This document shows, piece by piece, positions 44,081 through 56,900 of a stretch of 64,000 nucleotides of DNA. The position numbers were made by a program, and so were the translations under genes. The notes beneath the pieces are model-generated. The model was not told the origin of the DNA, did no database searches, and saw only the letters and a list, made by a program, of their open reading frames with translations. Origin of the DNA: Catonia carolina. Lineage: Eukaryota; Arthropoda; Insecta; Hemiptera; Achilidae. Positions within the stretch are counted from its first letter, which is position 1. Every line of letters begins with the position of its first letter. Location: contig JAQMRL010000003.1 in NCBI GenBank assembly GCA_035578175.1, forward strand, positions 90,684,469-90,748,468, given 5' to 3'.

Positions 44081-44947
44081 CCTTCGAGCGCTCGTGATAT
44101 TAAGTGTCCCACCAGCGCTCGCAAAGCAACAAAGTGGCCACTATCATTTTCCTTTGTTTTATTTCGTTTCTTGCTGGTTTATTAAATTTTTTAACCATTG
44201 TAAATGAACACAAATTATTATACAATTATTAATCTTTTTTAGGAAAGACTTTATTTACTTATTTTTTTTTAAAAACGTACTATATAACTTAAAACTAGTA
44301 GAAAACATTATTAAATATTAAAATTAATTTCACAAATGCTGTTTTCGAATTGTAAAAACTTTAACCTTTATACTTATGATTAAATTATATGAAATCGATT
44401 TTCTCAAAAACTAGACTACTCCATATGTTCATGTGAAATATCCATATTTTCCCGGCAAGGATTACAGGTTACTTCCTGCTGTGAATGATTTTGACTTACA
44501 TGGTTTTTGCATTTATGGCAAATAAGTCGAGTTCTGTTATTGGTTTTTAGACGCGCAGTAGTAGCAAATAACTTAGATCGCTTCTTTGTTGTAGATGCTG
44601 CGGTTACCACTGGGTTTTCCCTGCAGTTTTCCAAAAAAGCGTAAACTTCAATCGGAAGGCACCAATATGTACTTACATGGCCATAGATTATGTTCATAAA
44701 GAAGAACACAGAAACTCGCAAGGCGGTTGTTAGGCCGGCAGTACGTAACATTCACGACAATAGCAAATTTGAGACTAAACTGCTGCCAACACAGACGTTT
44801 AATAGGAACGATTCAAACGTTGTTAGACGGAAAAATATGTAATTAGAGAATACCTAAAGCCCTGATCATAAATTTACACCCATCATAATATAACGCCGGC
44901 TTTTGAAAAAAGGCGGCAAATTTGCCGCCCATGCGAGCGCTCGAAGG
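44081..44947 (-). mobile_element. piggyBac-like element, internally deleted
   Basis: The 867-bp element has perfect 14-bp inverted repeats CCTTCGAGCGCTCG / CGAGCGCTCGAAGG flanked by TTAA, the target of piggyBac transposases. The repeats themselves contain the palindrome CGAGCGCTCG. A second GCGCTCGC-type motif lies inside each end. An 18-bp perfect palindrome GGCGGCAAATTTGCCGCC stands at 44912-44929. The only coding remnant is a C-terminal cysteine-rich piece, so the copy is non-autonomous. Confidence 0.82.
44416..44751 (-). pseudogene. piggyBac-like transposase C-terminal remnant
   Basis: The 111-codon frame contains LRVSVFFFMNIIYGHVSTYW, which may correspond to the W-P-x-x-x-F-F-x-x-x-D segment of piggyBac transposases. 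It ends with a cysteine-rich tail (TRLICHKCKNHVSQNH and EVTCNPCREN, two C-x-x-C pairs). Cysteine-rich ends of this kind bind the element termini in piggyBac transposases. The DDD catalytic core is absent. Identification rests mainly on the context of TTAA and inverted repeats; the protein similarity alone is weak. The first ATG may not be a real start. Confidence 0.5.
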
Positions 44948-44951
44948 TTAA

Positions 44952-46892
44952 TGTTTATATTGTTGTATTTATTATGATAACTTCTTGATAACTTCTAGAA
45001 AGCTAGTTAAGCAACCTATATACAGATGTGCAACAGTAAATCTTTGAAAATATTCTAGTTTGAGAACTTAGGCCGTAACGTTCAGAGTTCGATAGTATTA
45101 TTATTTATAAAACAAATATTTTTGTTGTCAAAAAGCTAAAAATCAATTGTATTTTCCTTACTACTGTTTACATTTATTTCATCAGCTATAAAAAATATTT
45201 TCCATTATTCATTTAATAATAACTTTATTTTTCGCTTACTGTAGAGTTTAATTTTGTACTTGAATAAACCAGAACAAAATATGTGGTAAATATATTAAGT
45301 GAATTTACCGTAAATAATAATATATAATTTATTAAATTTTAAAATAACAGAAACATTAAAAAAATATCAAAACAGAAATTAAGTTGTTTATTAAATATTT
45401 TAATATTTTAGAGTTCGTATTAGTAAACACATTTTTTAATTAATGTGAAAAAATACAATGAATGTACCAAAAAAATGTATTTTATTTGCTCGGAAAATAA
45501 ACTGTTTTGTTGAATAATGTAGTGAAGTAGTACTGATACAATGATTTTAATATATAGAAAATAAATGAAAAAGGAGAAATTATTTAAATTTTATATTACA
45601 TAGTAAATTCCGTTTGTACTGAAATAAGTAAAACGGGGTGAAATTTTTCTCTCCTTTCATAGAATATTCGTTTTACTTTCATATTTTGAATATTTTTACA
45701 ATACATTTTTTGTGTAAATACTAGGTATTATAAAAATATAATTTATTGTTACTTAAAAGCATTTGAAATATAATATAAAAATTATTCTCTGTAAAAAGAA
45801 CGTTCGTAGTAAGTGCGGTACTATTTCATTTTATGTAATATATTGTCTGTTCCATTAACTTTTATTGGAGTTCTACATCTTCTATGATTTAAAACAATGT
45901 ATTTCTTCATAAAAATTGTTATTATGCAAGTTGTTTAAAAATTGTACAAAAATCAGGGGTTCTGTCCAAAATAATAAAAATGTTTATATAAATACAGGTT
46001 CGGAAACACTTCGTTAGTGGGTAACAGTTGACGAAAGAATTCGACCGGAATTCAGTTGCCCTGGAGAAATGAGGTCGTAGTGAAATTTTTACGGCTTTAA
46101 TAATTTAAAGGTAAACTTAGTAAAATCTTATGATTTTAACCTGGAAAGAAAACAAAACAGGTCCCTTCGTCTTCCATAGTTTTAATGATAAGTGACATTA
46201 GCCTAAACACAAAATTTAAAATGACACATTTCTACATTTTACGTAAAATAACTTTGTTAAATGCGTCAAAGTTAATATTTTCTTGAATTCAACAAGTAGA
46301 GAGTTAAATTCAGATAAAATTGATAGAAACCCAGTGAGTAAAGAAAATATTATAGAACATTTTAAAATTTAACTTTTTTAATAACAAATCAGATTAAATT
46401 GTTAAAACACAGTTATTTTAAATATTTTTCCAAAGTTTGGCAATAACAGATAATAAACAATTGAATTTGTAAATTAATGAAAAGTTAAATTTACAAAATT
46501 AGGGTGTTGCCTACTCCTAACAAAATTACACGAAAGAAATCACGATTATTGTGCAATTCATAAAATTTTGCTCAAGAAATCCATTCTCTTTTCATGTAAA
46601 TCAACGGCGAGAGTATCATCAACAGTTTAAACAACTTCTATTATTCGATTCCTTAGGTCCTTTTGAGTGTTAATTCATTATTAATAAACAACTGACTTCA
46701 TTTAACCCCACAGGAAGTTTCCTTGACAACCACCTACTGCATTATACTGTAGGGATCCTAGGCTACCACTTAGAATTGGTCTAGTCTACTGCTGTGGTCT
46801 AGAATGTTTATTAGATGGAAGCTTGGACGTTGAACCAGAACGTATTGAGAATACTTGCAGCCTTTGATAATTTATGTTGTGTTATAGGCAAT
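44952..46892. other. Unannotated A+T-rich stretch
   Basis: Nothing recognised until a TTA microsatellite at 46890. Confidence 0.4.
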
Positions 46893-46914
46893 TATTATTA
46901 TTATTATTATTAAG
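46890..46914. repeat. (TTA)n microsatellite
   Basis: About seven uninterrupted ATT/TTA units directly upstream of an RT fragment. Confidence 0.9.
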
Positions 46915-47484
46915 CGGTTGCAAAAAAAAGGAAATATATACCAACCGGTAAAACACTTGATATGGGACAGAAAGATACCAGAGAAGGCCAAATTAATGAT
47001 GTACACTTTGTATTATGCACAAGCAGTGCTTTATGGAGCGGAAACGTGGGGGATAAATGAGAGGAATTGGTGTAGGTTGCAGGCAGGGGAGATGAAGTTC
47101 TTATGAGCAATATAGGATAGGACAAGGAGCCTATCCTATATAGGATAAGAGATAGCATAAAGAATACTGAGATTAGAGCTGAGCTAAATGTGGAAGGTAT
47201 GATGGAGAGGGTGGAGAAAATGAGGATAAGATGGAATGGCCATGTGAAGAGAATGGGGGAGGAAAGGTTGCCTAGAAGGATGGAAGAAGAAGGGTGGACG
47301 GAACGAGATCAAGAGGATGACCAAGAAAAAGATGGAAGGATGATATTAAGATGAGTGTGGAGGGACTGGGACTGGGGAATGAATAAAGGAGGAGAATTGG
47401 TGGACGGACAGAAGAAAATGGAAAGGCTTGGTGAACACACAGTTCCGGTGAAAGCCGGAACGGGCACTGAATATATATTTATGT
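46915..47484 (+). pseudogene. Non-LTR RT C-terminal fragment, copy B of a two-copy family
   Basis: The plus strand reads TLYYAQAVLYGAETWGINER and LQAGEMKFL before a TGA at 47104. After a local rearrangement follow IRAELNVEGMMERVEKM, RIRWNGHVKRMGEERLPRRM and, in shifted frames, PRKRWKDD. The ending runs parallel to copy A at 36.0-36.5 kb up to the CCGGAACGGGC motif. A small inverted duplication at 47112-47150 disrupts the frame. The 82- to 91-codon minus-strand frames are shadows. Confidence 0.8.
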
Positions 47485-48637
47485 AGCCAATTACTGAGTA
47501 CATCACGGACAGATTGAATAAGGGACACGGAAGTTTTCGTGAAGTTATAAAAAGATGGAAGTTATGGAAAATATTAAACGTCAAAAGTAGAGTTCTTTGG
47601 TCATAAGATTAGAAGCAGAACAAACAGAATACGGCTGAATACATACAGGAATAGTTGGAGGATAAACGTACTCCAGGTCATGATAAGGAATCTTAAGTAC
47701 AGGGTGTAGTGAGTTCGGTTACCCTTTTTCGACGTGTAGTTGGCAATACTCAAGTGTTTGTTGTTAAGAGTAACCAATGTTTTCAATGGAATAGAGAAAC
47801 AAAGTAGAAAAATTCTATTGAAATAATATATATATTTTTTGTTACAAAAACTGTAAATTTTCACAAGCGTATGAAACATCGATTAAACAAGAATCATTTT
47901 AAAAAAAGTATAAAAGATCAAGTTTTAAATTTGGTAATTAAAAATACAACTACTTTCAATCTCCGAATGAAAGTATTTTTAAACTAATCTTTTGATGTTA
48001 AAAATACGAGTAATTTAATCCAATAGTTTTTGTGACGGAATAAGAAAGAAAATAAACCAAGAAAAAATGCATGAAATATTGTCCACAGTAAGATTATTAA
48101 TTTACAAAAGGAAAATGCAGAGAATTTTTGTTATAATAATAAAAACTTAGAAGCTTGAGTATTTTAATATAAGCTACGAAATTTTCGTGAAACGTGAATG
48201 TGCCCGAAAGCCAACAAAAAACTTTTCCCCTTATTTATACAACACGTAAACTTTCTACCTTTACAACGTTATTTACTTTGAAGTAAATAACCTTGTAAAC
48301 ACTTTTCACTGTTAATATTAGTTTTCAGCAAAATTCTGGAAATTCAAAATGAATTACGTGAACTCGAACTTGAACTACAAAAATATTTTATGATCAAAAG
48401 TGAAGTTTAACTTAATTAAAGTTACACATAATCAGATTTTACTCATTAAAACGAAAAAAGGTCTAATTACATTTATTTTGTCAAATTTTATCTGCTTATT
48501 TAAGTACAGTTCATTTTCTAAAATAAAAATGTTTTTCTCGCAAAAATTTCTACATCGTTATAATCCACCAATCTCATTAGAAACTACATGACATGACATG
48601 GAATATCGTTTAAGTGGCATCTATGACTGCTTTAATA
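47485..48637. other. Unannotated A+T-rich stretch
   Basis: Nothing recognised. Confidence 0.35.
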
Positions 48638-48712
48638 GGCCCGTTGGTTTAGTAGCCAGCGCAACCGGCTTCTAACCCAAGTGTCCTGCATTCACCCGGT
48701 CATTTCGCACCT
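48638..48712 (+). repeat. tRNA-like sequence, degenerate SINE head
   Basis: GGCCCGTTGGTTTAGTAGCC resembles the 5' acceptor/A-box part of a tRNA-derived SINE. The B-box position GCATTCACCC is poor. Confidence 0.35.
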
Positions 48713-48803
48713 ATTTTCATCTACAACTCGTCACTCTCTTTATTATCCGTAAATGTACATAACATTGGGTGCAACAGACGAAACACCTTTTCAATAGACC
48801 TAC

Positions 48804-48807
48804 TTTA
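48804..48807. repeat. TTAA target duplication, left
   Basis: TTAA precedes the inverted repeat and recurs at 49750-49753. Confidence 0.78.
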
Positions 48808-49749
48808 ACTCTCAACTGGTATCATCATTTTTTGTGACATAACTGGTATCAGCGGTCTGACAGACCTCTAAATTTGTTTTTTTTTTAAGTTCTTCATACT
48901 TATTTAATTAATTAGTTTTAATATTAAACTTATAAAATCATGTATAATCGAAGATGTAAATGTAAAATACTTAGCATAAATGCAAAATTACTATTTAAAA
49001 AAGTAAAAAACGAACACTAAGCATTTTTTTGACTTTTACTCCCATTTTGAACAGAACAATAAAATTTTTGGGCCCTAGAAACATTCTGTGGTCTAATAAT
49101 TATAAATAAATTATTACTTAATATGATAAAGACAAATTTATTTACAAAATTATGATGTACAACTTACATTTTGGTTCCGAGTTTTGCTATTTATGTCTAT
49201 TGTTGGGCAGTACACTCTGACAAACATTTATTAAAATTTATTCGTTTTTTTTTACTTTTTGATTATTTACAATAAAATTTAAAGATTTTTATGTAAATAA
49301 AAATTCAACTCATTAACACGTACAACTTGTTTACGTGATGGATCTAGTTGTGTTGAAGCCGCTTCAGAAATTTTAAATGTATCATCCATAATAAAAATTT
49401 TATAAAATTACATATGAAAATATTTTATAACAGTACTAAACAATGAATTGATGTATGAAAAATTAATGTATATTCATTAAAACTTTAAACAATCCATGTA
49501 CTACTTGGTTTTAAAGTCGTCAAAAAGTTACACAAATGGTATCATAGGTCCAGGAGACCGCCAGTAGAAAACAAAATACAAATAACTCACAACTTGTTAG
49601 CTCGTACCGAAAACGATCTTGATCACGCATAGTTTAAACAACAGTTGAAAGGTATACAAAATATACGTGATGTCAGGCAATTGGGAGGGAAGTGTTGGAG
49701 GGGTAAAAAATGACAGCGGTCTCACAGACCGCATGATACCAGTTGAGGG
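48808..49749. mobile_element. piggyBac-like non-autonomous element (TTAA MITE)
   Basis: The 942-bp unit has 17-bp inverted repeats CTCTCAACTGGTATCAT / complement CCCTCAACTGGTATCAT (16 of 17), with TTAA on both sides. Just inside, each end carries a GCGGTCTG..AGACC motif; the right one forms the hairpin GCGGTCT-CAC-AGACCGC (about 49716-49732). No transposase sequence was found inside. It differs in sequence from the element at 44.1 kb and so belongs to another family. Confidence 0.8.
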
Positions 49750-49753
49750 TTAA

Positions 49754-51439
49754 GCATCCACATTATTAAAATTTCACCTAACCGCTTTAACAATGAGTTT
49801 CCTTCAATGACCAAACTTTTCATGTCAACATATTTATTAAATGTCATCATTTTCACTAATCTTTTTAAGTTATTATAACTTGGCTCTTTTCCTATTACTT
49901 TTACTGTAGCCTACTATACTGTAAATCAGATTTTAATCTGTATAAAACTTAAAGTAAAAAATTGTCTATTTTACTAATAATGACTATGTTTTCTTTTTAA
50001 TTTAGTTTAAGTCTTATAATAACATTTTGTAATAAATTTGGTTTACAATTAAACTATGTAGTTTAATAATTGTAATTTACAAACACTTATATCCGTAATA
50101 ATTTATTGTAATTCACTAATTTGTTATTAAATGGTAGTTAATATAACTATAAAAGGAAGTTTAGTCATTTGTTAACAACCAGATCCCGAAAGAACCCAGA
50201 ATACATATCACAATATAATGCTAATAACAAAACAAAACGCGGAACAGAAGTTAAACATACAAATAAATACAAATTGATGTATTTATTACGTACTAAAAGA
50301 ATCTCGAAAAATTTTACGAGATAAAAAAGGGGGATATGAAAGATAGAAAAATAAAGGTACATAAGAATCGAGTCAGTCTAACAATTTCCTAAAGAAGAAA
50401 AATAATATTGTACCGCACTTCTCATCCTTTTATATTTAATATATTGCCGTAGTCATAACAATGACTTGGAGAAAGAAGTACACATTACAGTTACGGCTTA
50501 CTAGTACCTTTTATCCATCCACATTTATATGAAAAAAGAGAAAGAGTACAAAGAAACAACAAAGTTCGAAGAACAAATAAAACTTAAATGTTAAGAAAAC
50601 GAAAATTCTTGATTCCCATGGTAAAGTAAATCTTGAGATGAAAATAAAAATATAGCAGCATTAATAAAATAAATATGGATTTATGTACAGTTACGTAACA
50701 GGTATACTAGAGGATACATTTCATTGTGAATTAAATATTTAAAATTTTTAGCTAAAAAAGTAAGTAACTAAAAATGTACTCGTATATAACCCATTCCATC
50801 AAGAGACTAATAAAATCGAAAGCAAAATCAGTTGAAATGTATACATAGTAGTTTGATTAGTTTTAACAGTGAAAATACGCGTAGTTACGGAGTATTACAA
50901 AAAAAAACAGTTGAGAAACCGAAAAGATTTAGTACCTTAGCTTCAAAATTTCATGAAAGTTTCTAAACGGTTTAGTTACGAAGAAAATGAACCTTAACTT
51001 TTTCTAGCCTAAAGAAAATTAAGAAAAATTCATTTACGTGAATATGTATCTAATTGTCAAAGATAAAAGCTTTTCTAATTTCAAAATTTTTTAAGTGCAA
51101 AGGTACTAAAAACTCATAAATAACATTTATGTGTCATTTTTAACTGTATTAATGAAATTCAGACTTGCTACAAATTAAACATCCCGTGAATATTAATGAC
51201 GAGTGAAAGAAATGAATGATATGACAGAAGTGACGTGCACGGAGATCACCTTCCTTCAACACGTTTTTTGGCATTTTGCTAATACATTTCTTTAATTATT
51301 GGTGACATATTCGTAAAACAGGAGATTCCTGCTTCACTACATCCTTTAATTACCTTTGAACGTTGTTAACAGGAAGAAATTTTGCGTATCATTTGTTTTG
51401 AATGACCGTAAAGTCTGTTGTCAAAGCTTCAATAAAATT
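49754..51439. other. Unannotated A+T-rich stretch
   Basis: Nothing recognised; a 65-codon minus-strand frame is low complexity. Confidence 0.4.
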
Positions 51440-51705
51440 GAGTAACAACGTCTATTTTCATAGAATTTTGTGTTAGTATACAAAATAGCGTTAGAAAAGT
51501 AAGAGAGTGCGTTGATTAATACTCGTAACATCTTCGATTGGAACATCTGAATCCATGATACCACTAATGGTTCAGCGCCTCCATAAATTTGATCAGTTAA
51601 ATTAGTCTAACAAGTGACTTGTATATTGTTAGTTTATCCCTGACTGGAAGTACAGAGCTTCTGTGTTTTCGAAGAAGAAAACTATTCGGCGTAAATTTCC
51701 GTCAT
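51440..51705 (-). pseudogene. Jockey-type RT C-terminal fragment, decayed
   Basis: On the minus strand, in shifting frames: RKHRSSVLPVRDKLTIYKSL, VRLI, then IYGGAEPLVVSWIQMFQSKM, LRVLINALSYFSNAILYTNT. This is the order K-L-T-I-Y-K-x-x-x-x-P-I-W-T-Y-G then Q-x-F-Q-x-K-x-L-R found in the ORF2 copies at 7.3 and 26.3 kb. Two frameshifts and stops are present. No catalytic motif is included. Confidence 0.72.
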
Positions 51706-51770
51706 TAACTTTTACGGGAGTCTTACTAATGAGTGGTATCCTCCTTGAACATGTAACGTCAATTTTAAAG

Positions 51771-52321
51771 AAATGTATATTGTAAGCACATTTGCTGGTT
51801 GTTCAAAACCGCACAGTTGTAAATAAAAATAAATAGAGTGAAAAAACAACTAATGGGAGAATAACCATGGTTGTATATGCGGATTGCTTATCGATTTCCC
51901 TTTTGGATCTACAGAAATAAATTATAACAACGAACAAGTTACCTAATTGATATTACGTAAAATAATTTATTTTTATATAATTATTTATTTATAAAATGAA
52001 TAACATATCTTGAATCCAAAGATTTCAGTTAAAGAAATGTACCAAACGCTTCTTCTACCTATCAAATACAACACTTTACACGCCCGTGTACCTGAAGTTA
52101 ATTTAGACTGTTAACAATCCTGTTTTACTTTACCTCAGATTTAAAGATAAAACGTTTAACCACTGGGACACTCTTATAATCGATTTATTTATTTCCCAAA
52201 TGCCAATACAAAAACGTTTAGAAATATTAATTTGGTTTTTTAAATATATCTCTTTTCCGTACAAGGCGGCGATCTAAAAGCAGGCATACTTATAACTATT
52301 GTCAAAATTTGGGATTAATTG
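51771..52321. other. Unannotated A+T-rich stretch
   Basis: Nothing recognised. Confidence 0.35.
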
Positions 52322-52460
52322 ATTCAACCGGCGTCACGGATTTGATTCCCGGTCAGGTCTGGGATATTTTCATCACTCATTTTTATAATCATCATTCTCC
52401 GCCATCTGCATAAGCAAAAATTGCAAAACAGTCAGACGTAAAACAAAACAAAATTAATTA
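52322..52460 (+). repeat. tRNA-derived SINE, tail type 1, diverged
   Basis: B-box-like GGATTTGATTCCC (52338-52350), then GGTCAGGTCTGGGATATTTTC and the shared tail with CCGCCATCTGCATAAG and GCAAAACAGTCAGACG, ending in A-rich sequence. Confidence 0.65.
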
Positions 52461-53576
52461 ATTTGTATTCCAAGCGTCTAACATTTAAGAAAAATTATCT
52501 AAATCATTAATAACACAAGAAAAAATTCACAGTACTCGTTTATGAAAGAATATATTGAAGACCATGAACTGATGAAATTAATAAATCAAAAGAAAACAGA
52601 TATATATTAACATATTTAATTAAATACCAACATATTATGTAATTTGAGAGAAAAAGTAAATAGAAATAACTGCGTGGTTAGTTGTAATAAAAACAATTTA
52701 ATTATTGAACATAATATTAAAATAATTTAATTTTACTTATTAAAATTTAACGAGATAAGAGACGTAAGAATATAGGAAGAAAATATTACAAAAAGAAACA
52801 GAGACGGGGATAGTGAGAATAAGGTAGGGTTAACAGGGAGAATATTTAAGAAAGAAATGCTGTCGGGTGTGAGGAAATGGTGCGAGGTTGAGAATAACTA
52901 TACGGCGATACGGGGCTGAGGAGTTGAAAATATCGACCAGGTTTTCAGTGCTTCATTCATATCCTCCCGTCTTCACCTAAAGTATTCAACCAACCTACAT
53001 AGTAGGTAGGTACTGTTTTGTACAACCAAATGAAGCTGACAAAGGTAAGAGATTATGCGCGTTGATTACTAACGAAAACAATGAGTAACTCAGTAGTAGG
53101 CAAGCTCACTGTAGGACAGAGAGATAATGTATATTTAGTAAAATACATCAATGTTATTCGCCTGAAAAAAGTATTTTTTTGTGCAATAAAAACAATAAAA
53201 AATTTATATTTTGTTCTAAAGAAAAATAGCTACATTAGCTTATGTATTAAAATAAGCATTATATTATTTAAAATGTAAAATTATAATGAATCTTGAATAT
53301 TTTTACCAAATAAAATGTATCAAAAGATAAAAAATGAAAAAAAGAGAAAAGGGATGAAAAAGAAAAATGTACTTCAAAAAAAACTAAGATTTAAAAATCT
53401 ATAAATTATTGCATTTTAGTGAGTGCAATCCGTTGTTTAAATAAGTGACGATATGAAAACAATGCCGAACTAAAATAGCATCATTTAGCATGCTTACCAG
53501 CAAAGTGACGTATACGAAAATTAACATTAACAATGTATTTTCAACATTATTCTTATTATAAGGGTATAATCTTACT
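52461..53576. other. Unannotated A+T-rich stretch
   Basis: A slightly G+C-richer patch at 52800-53080 holds nothing recognised; the 65-codon frame after it is low complexity. Confidence 0.35.
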
Positions 53577-53832
53577 TTATTTATTCCAGTCGTTTTTAAT
53601 CAGAATCAAAATGAGTCTCCAAAAGATTTTAATAGCTAATAATTTACTAATGTTATTAATAAATATAAACAAATTTTTACTTAATAGCGCGTTACTTAAC
53701 ATGAGAAAAAATTTTGCATCATTTTGTTTCTGATTTTCCATTGCTAATTTTGCTCCAATTCTGTTTTTATCAAAAGTCATACCAAGATATTTGACGTTGT
53801 CTGTCGTTATGTGAGGTTGATTGTCTGTATAT
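53577..53832 (-). pseudogene. Probable non-LTR RT fragment
   Basis: The minus-strand frame reads TDNQPHITTDNVKYLGMTFD, then AKLAMENQKQNDAKFF. The V-K-Y-L-G-x-x-x-D motif is typical of the region following motif C in non-LTR RTs, and the preceding x-P-H/I-x-x-x-x-x-V-K-Y-L-G arrangement fits. The rest of the frame is low-complexity. The start of the frame (53921-53835) belongs to the adjoining SINE, so the long frame is a chimera. Confidence 0.5.
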
Positions 53833-53834
53833 AC

Positions 53835-53975
53835 GAACCGGCTCTCACTATGTCTTGAGTCTTGGGTTCGAATCCCATTCAGGCACGGCATACTTTCATA
53901 CATACAAAAAAACCATTTCATCCTTCACCGTCTGCATTAGTCATAATTGCAGAACAGTCGGACGTTAAACCAAAA
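53835..53975 (+). repeat. tRNA-derived SINE, tail type 1
   Basis: B box GGTTCGAATCC (53865-53875), ATTCAGGCACGGCATA, then CACCGTCTGCATTAG and GCAGAACAGTCGGACG. It closely matches the copy at 30.1 kb and directly abuts an RT fragment. Confidence 0.72.
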
Positions 53976-56900
53976 ACAAAATCTCACTATGATGGAGTAT
54001 GAAAGTAATGTGAAAAGGTTTGACCCGATCATGTTTTATTTTCCATGTTTGACACCATTTATTAAACTAACTTTGTTTTATAAAAGTATTAATTATATGG
54101 AAAAACAATAAGATCTAAAACCTGCTGGGATATACTGTATATATTTGAGTAACATGGGGTGCCAAAATTTTTCATAAATATTAATCAATGTAAACACAAC
54201 AAATTTTTATCTTGGTGAACTATCACAATACGTTTTTAGATTTTGGTAATCTCCAAATTGGAGTCTTCAACCCCAAAATATCCAAGATATTTAATTACAT
54301 TTCTATTACTAAACTTTAAAATTTTTCAGACATTGTAATATAATATTTGTTTTCAACGGCTATTTTGTGTAGAAAAAGTATTTCATTATAGACTACATTA
54401 TTTAACAAATAAAATTCCATTAAAGTTTTAGTCCCATCCTTGTAAGCCAAGGGATAAGGAGTTATGAAACTTTTAAAGAATTGACATTAGCATTAACGAT
54501 AACCAATCAGCAGCTACATACAGGCAGCCTACAGCCATATATAACCAATCAGCCTGTATCCGTTTGGTTGTGCTCGTTAGGTTATAGCTAGTGATAAAAT
54601 AAGCTATGCAAAACGTTATTTTACTTTGGCAAACTTAAACAGAAATATGAAATAAAATTTAAATTAAGAGGGAATTTCAGAAAATAAAATGGTTTCTTCA
54701 TGGGAGTTTTATTTTTGGTAAGTTTTTAAACGACTGGAAAGGATTCCATACATGCTTTGGTGTACAGTATTTAAAATATTCCTTTTACAATTATATCGGG
54801 TGTGAAATTCCAAAATATATGACTGTAGTGTATTAATTTTTTTAAGTTATGTTCGGTTTAGCCAAAAAAAGATGACAGGTAAATATGTCAAACGCATTAT
54901 GGCATTATTTCCATTTAAACTTATGTAATTTATTTTTCGAACATTCCTGTAAAACATAGGCAATACAGTTTTCATTCATCCGGACCACCCAGTGTATTTA
55001 TGTTATTGCCGCGTGTAAGAAAAAAAAAATTGTTAAATAACACCTTATTTCATAATACGTACGTTCAGGTGAAATAACCAATTCTGTTACGAAACTATAT
55101 CGCACGTGTAATGAAAATCACATTACAAATTATTATTGTATCAATTAAAATGAAATACTCACCAAGAATTCTTTAATGGAAATTTCTAACAATAATAGTT
55201 TTGAGTGGAAATTTGTACCTGTAACAAAAAAGAAAATATTATTGAAAGGTGTATTGAATATCAATTAAGAGTCAATTAGTTAAATAGAAACATAGTTAAA
55301 TTTATAAATTATAATAGAAATGATAATTTATTACCTCCTTTCTGGTTGGTATTTAGTTTTTGTTTAAAAAACTAACATCGCTTCGCTGGTACCTACTTTT
55401 TTTTGATTACTCTGGAAAAGATGGTACTACGGAACAATCTTAAGTTTAAAAAAAATAGTAACCAAAAGACAGGTAAGTAGTAATTATTTTTATTATAATT
55501 TATAAATTAAATGGTTGGCTTGATGCATTACACGAATTAGTTCGTGAATATTTATATTTATTTACTGTAAAGTTTAAGGAAAGTTTTCATCACTTTGTAT
55601 ACTAATAAATGTGGAGAAAACATTAAAAAATGTACAGTACACAATTCATTTCTACGGTTGTATCTTCCATTCAAAAAATTTAATCTAGTCATTTTTTCTA
55701 GAAATCTTTTTCTTATATTAATTTTAAAGATTAACTTATATTTTTCCACTTACTTACAACTTTATTACGGATAACATTAAGAAAGTATTCCTGTCCTTAT
55801 TATTATTGTTTTAAAACATTCAACAAAACTGTAATGAATTGCTTGTTTCAAAGTCTCTTAATACTTGTATACCAATTTCTTCGTTTAAGATTAATATTTT
55901 CGAAATTAAGTTAATGAGAACAAAAATCTGTCATGTATTAATTTTTTTTAAATTGGTTCTGATAATACATATAATCTAATGCAAGTTCTTCCCGTAATAA
56001 ATATGTTAAAGAATCCATATTAAGGTGTACAACGAATTCATATTGCATAAAATTAATAAGGAATGTTGAGTTTTCATCGATTCATTTAATATATGAAATT
56101 CTACATTACATATTTTAAGAAAATGCAAGAACAAGCTCCTTTGAAACAAGGTTATTTCTTATTTCTGAATGGTTAATTACTATCCATTAATAAAAAAGCA
56201 CGAGGATGATTCAACCGTATTTATAATAAATCTGGTGCATAAATGTACGTTTTCGTTACAGAATTAATAAAAAGCAAATTTGTGAAGAAAGCAACGTGGG
56301 ATAATGGACACGTCACTCCAAAGATCTTAAAAGCGTTTAAGGAAAGGGCTCTCAAAATAACCAAAGGTCAGATATTATAATAAAGTGATAAAAATTTGAA
56401 TGCCTGTACGCCAATGAATACCTTCGAATGCCTGAAAAGGCGAGGCTAAGAGAAGTACGAAAAAAATTAATGAGTCCGGAGATAGTGCGCGAACAATACA
56501 GTAACGAGAAAACGATGTAAAAGAAAAAGAATGGTAAATCGAGACAACCAGAAAAAATATACATTTAATAAAATGTATGATAAATAGTTGAGAAAACAAT
56601 ATTCTTTAGAACGCTATATAAATTTTCCTAAAATAATAAAATAGGTAGTTCAAAGAAGTCAGAAAATCAAACAAATCGGAAAAACAGAGAAAACATTACT
56701 ATTTAAGGAAACCAACAACACATTATTGTTTCTTGATACCAAGGGGTTTGATGATGAACGGAAGCAGAACACCAAAAATAAAGAGTAAGAAGGAGAAAAG
56801 CCTAAAATAAAAATATAAGAGATTTTGGGTTATATAAATAAGTACTAGTTTATATGTAATGTAACTTAACTTTTTCCTAAAGTTGCCCTAAACAATAAAA

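Noticed and set aside
52800..53080. G+C-richer patch suspected to be an RT tail
   Set aside because: No frame gave recognisable RT motifs in order.
54501..54552. Two AACCAATCAG sequences resembling CCAAT boxes
   Set aside because: Spacing and flanks give no promoter or repeat structure, and no gene is nearby.
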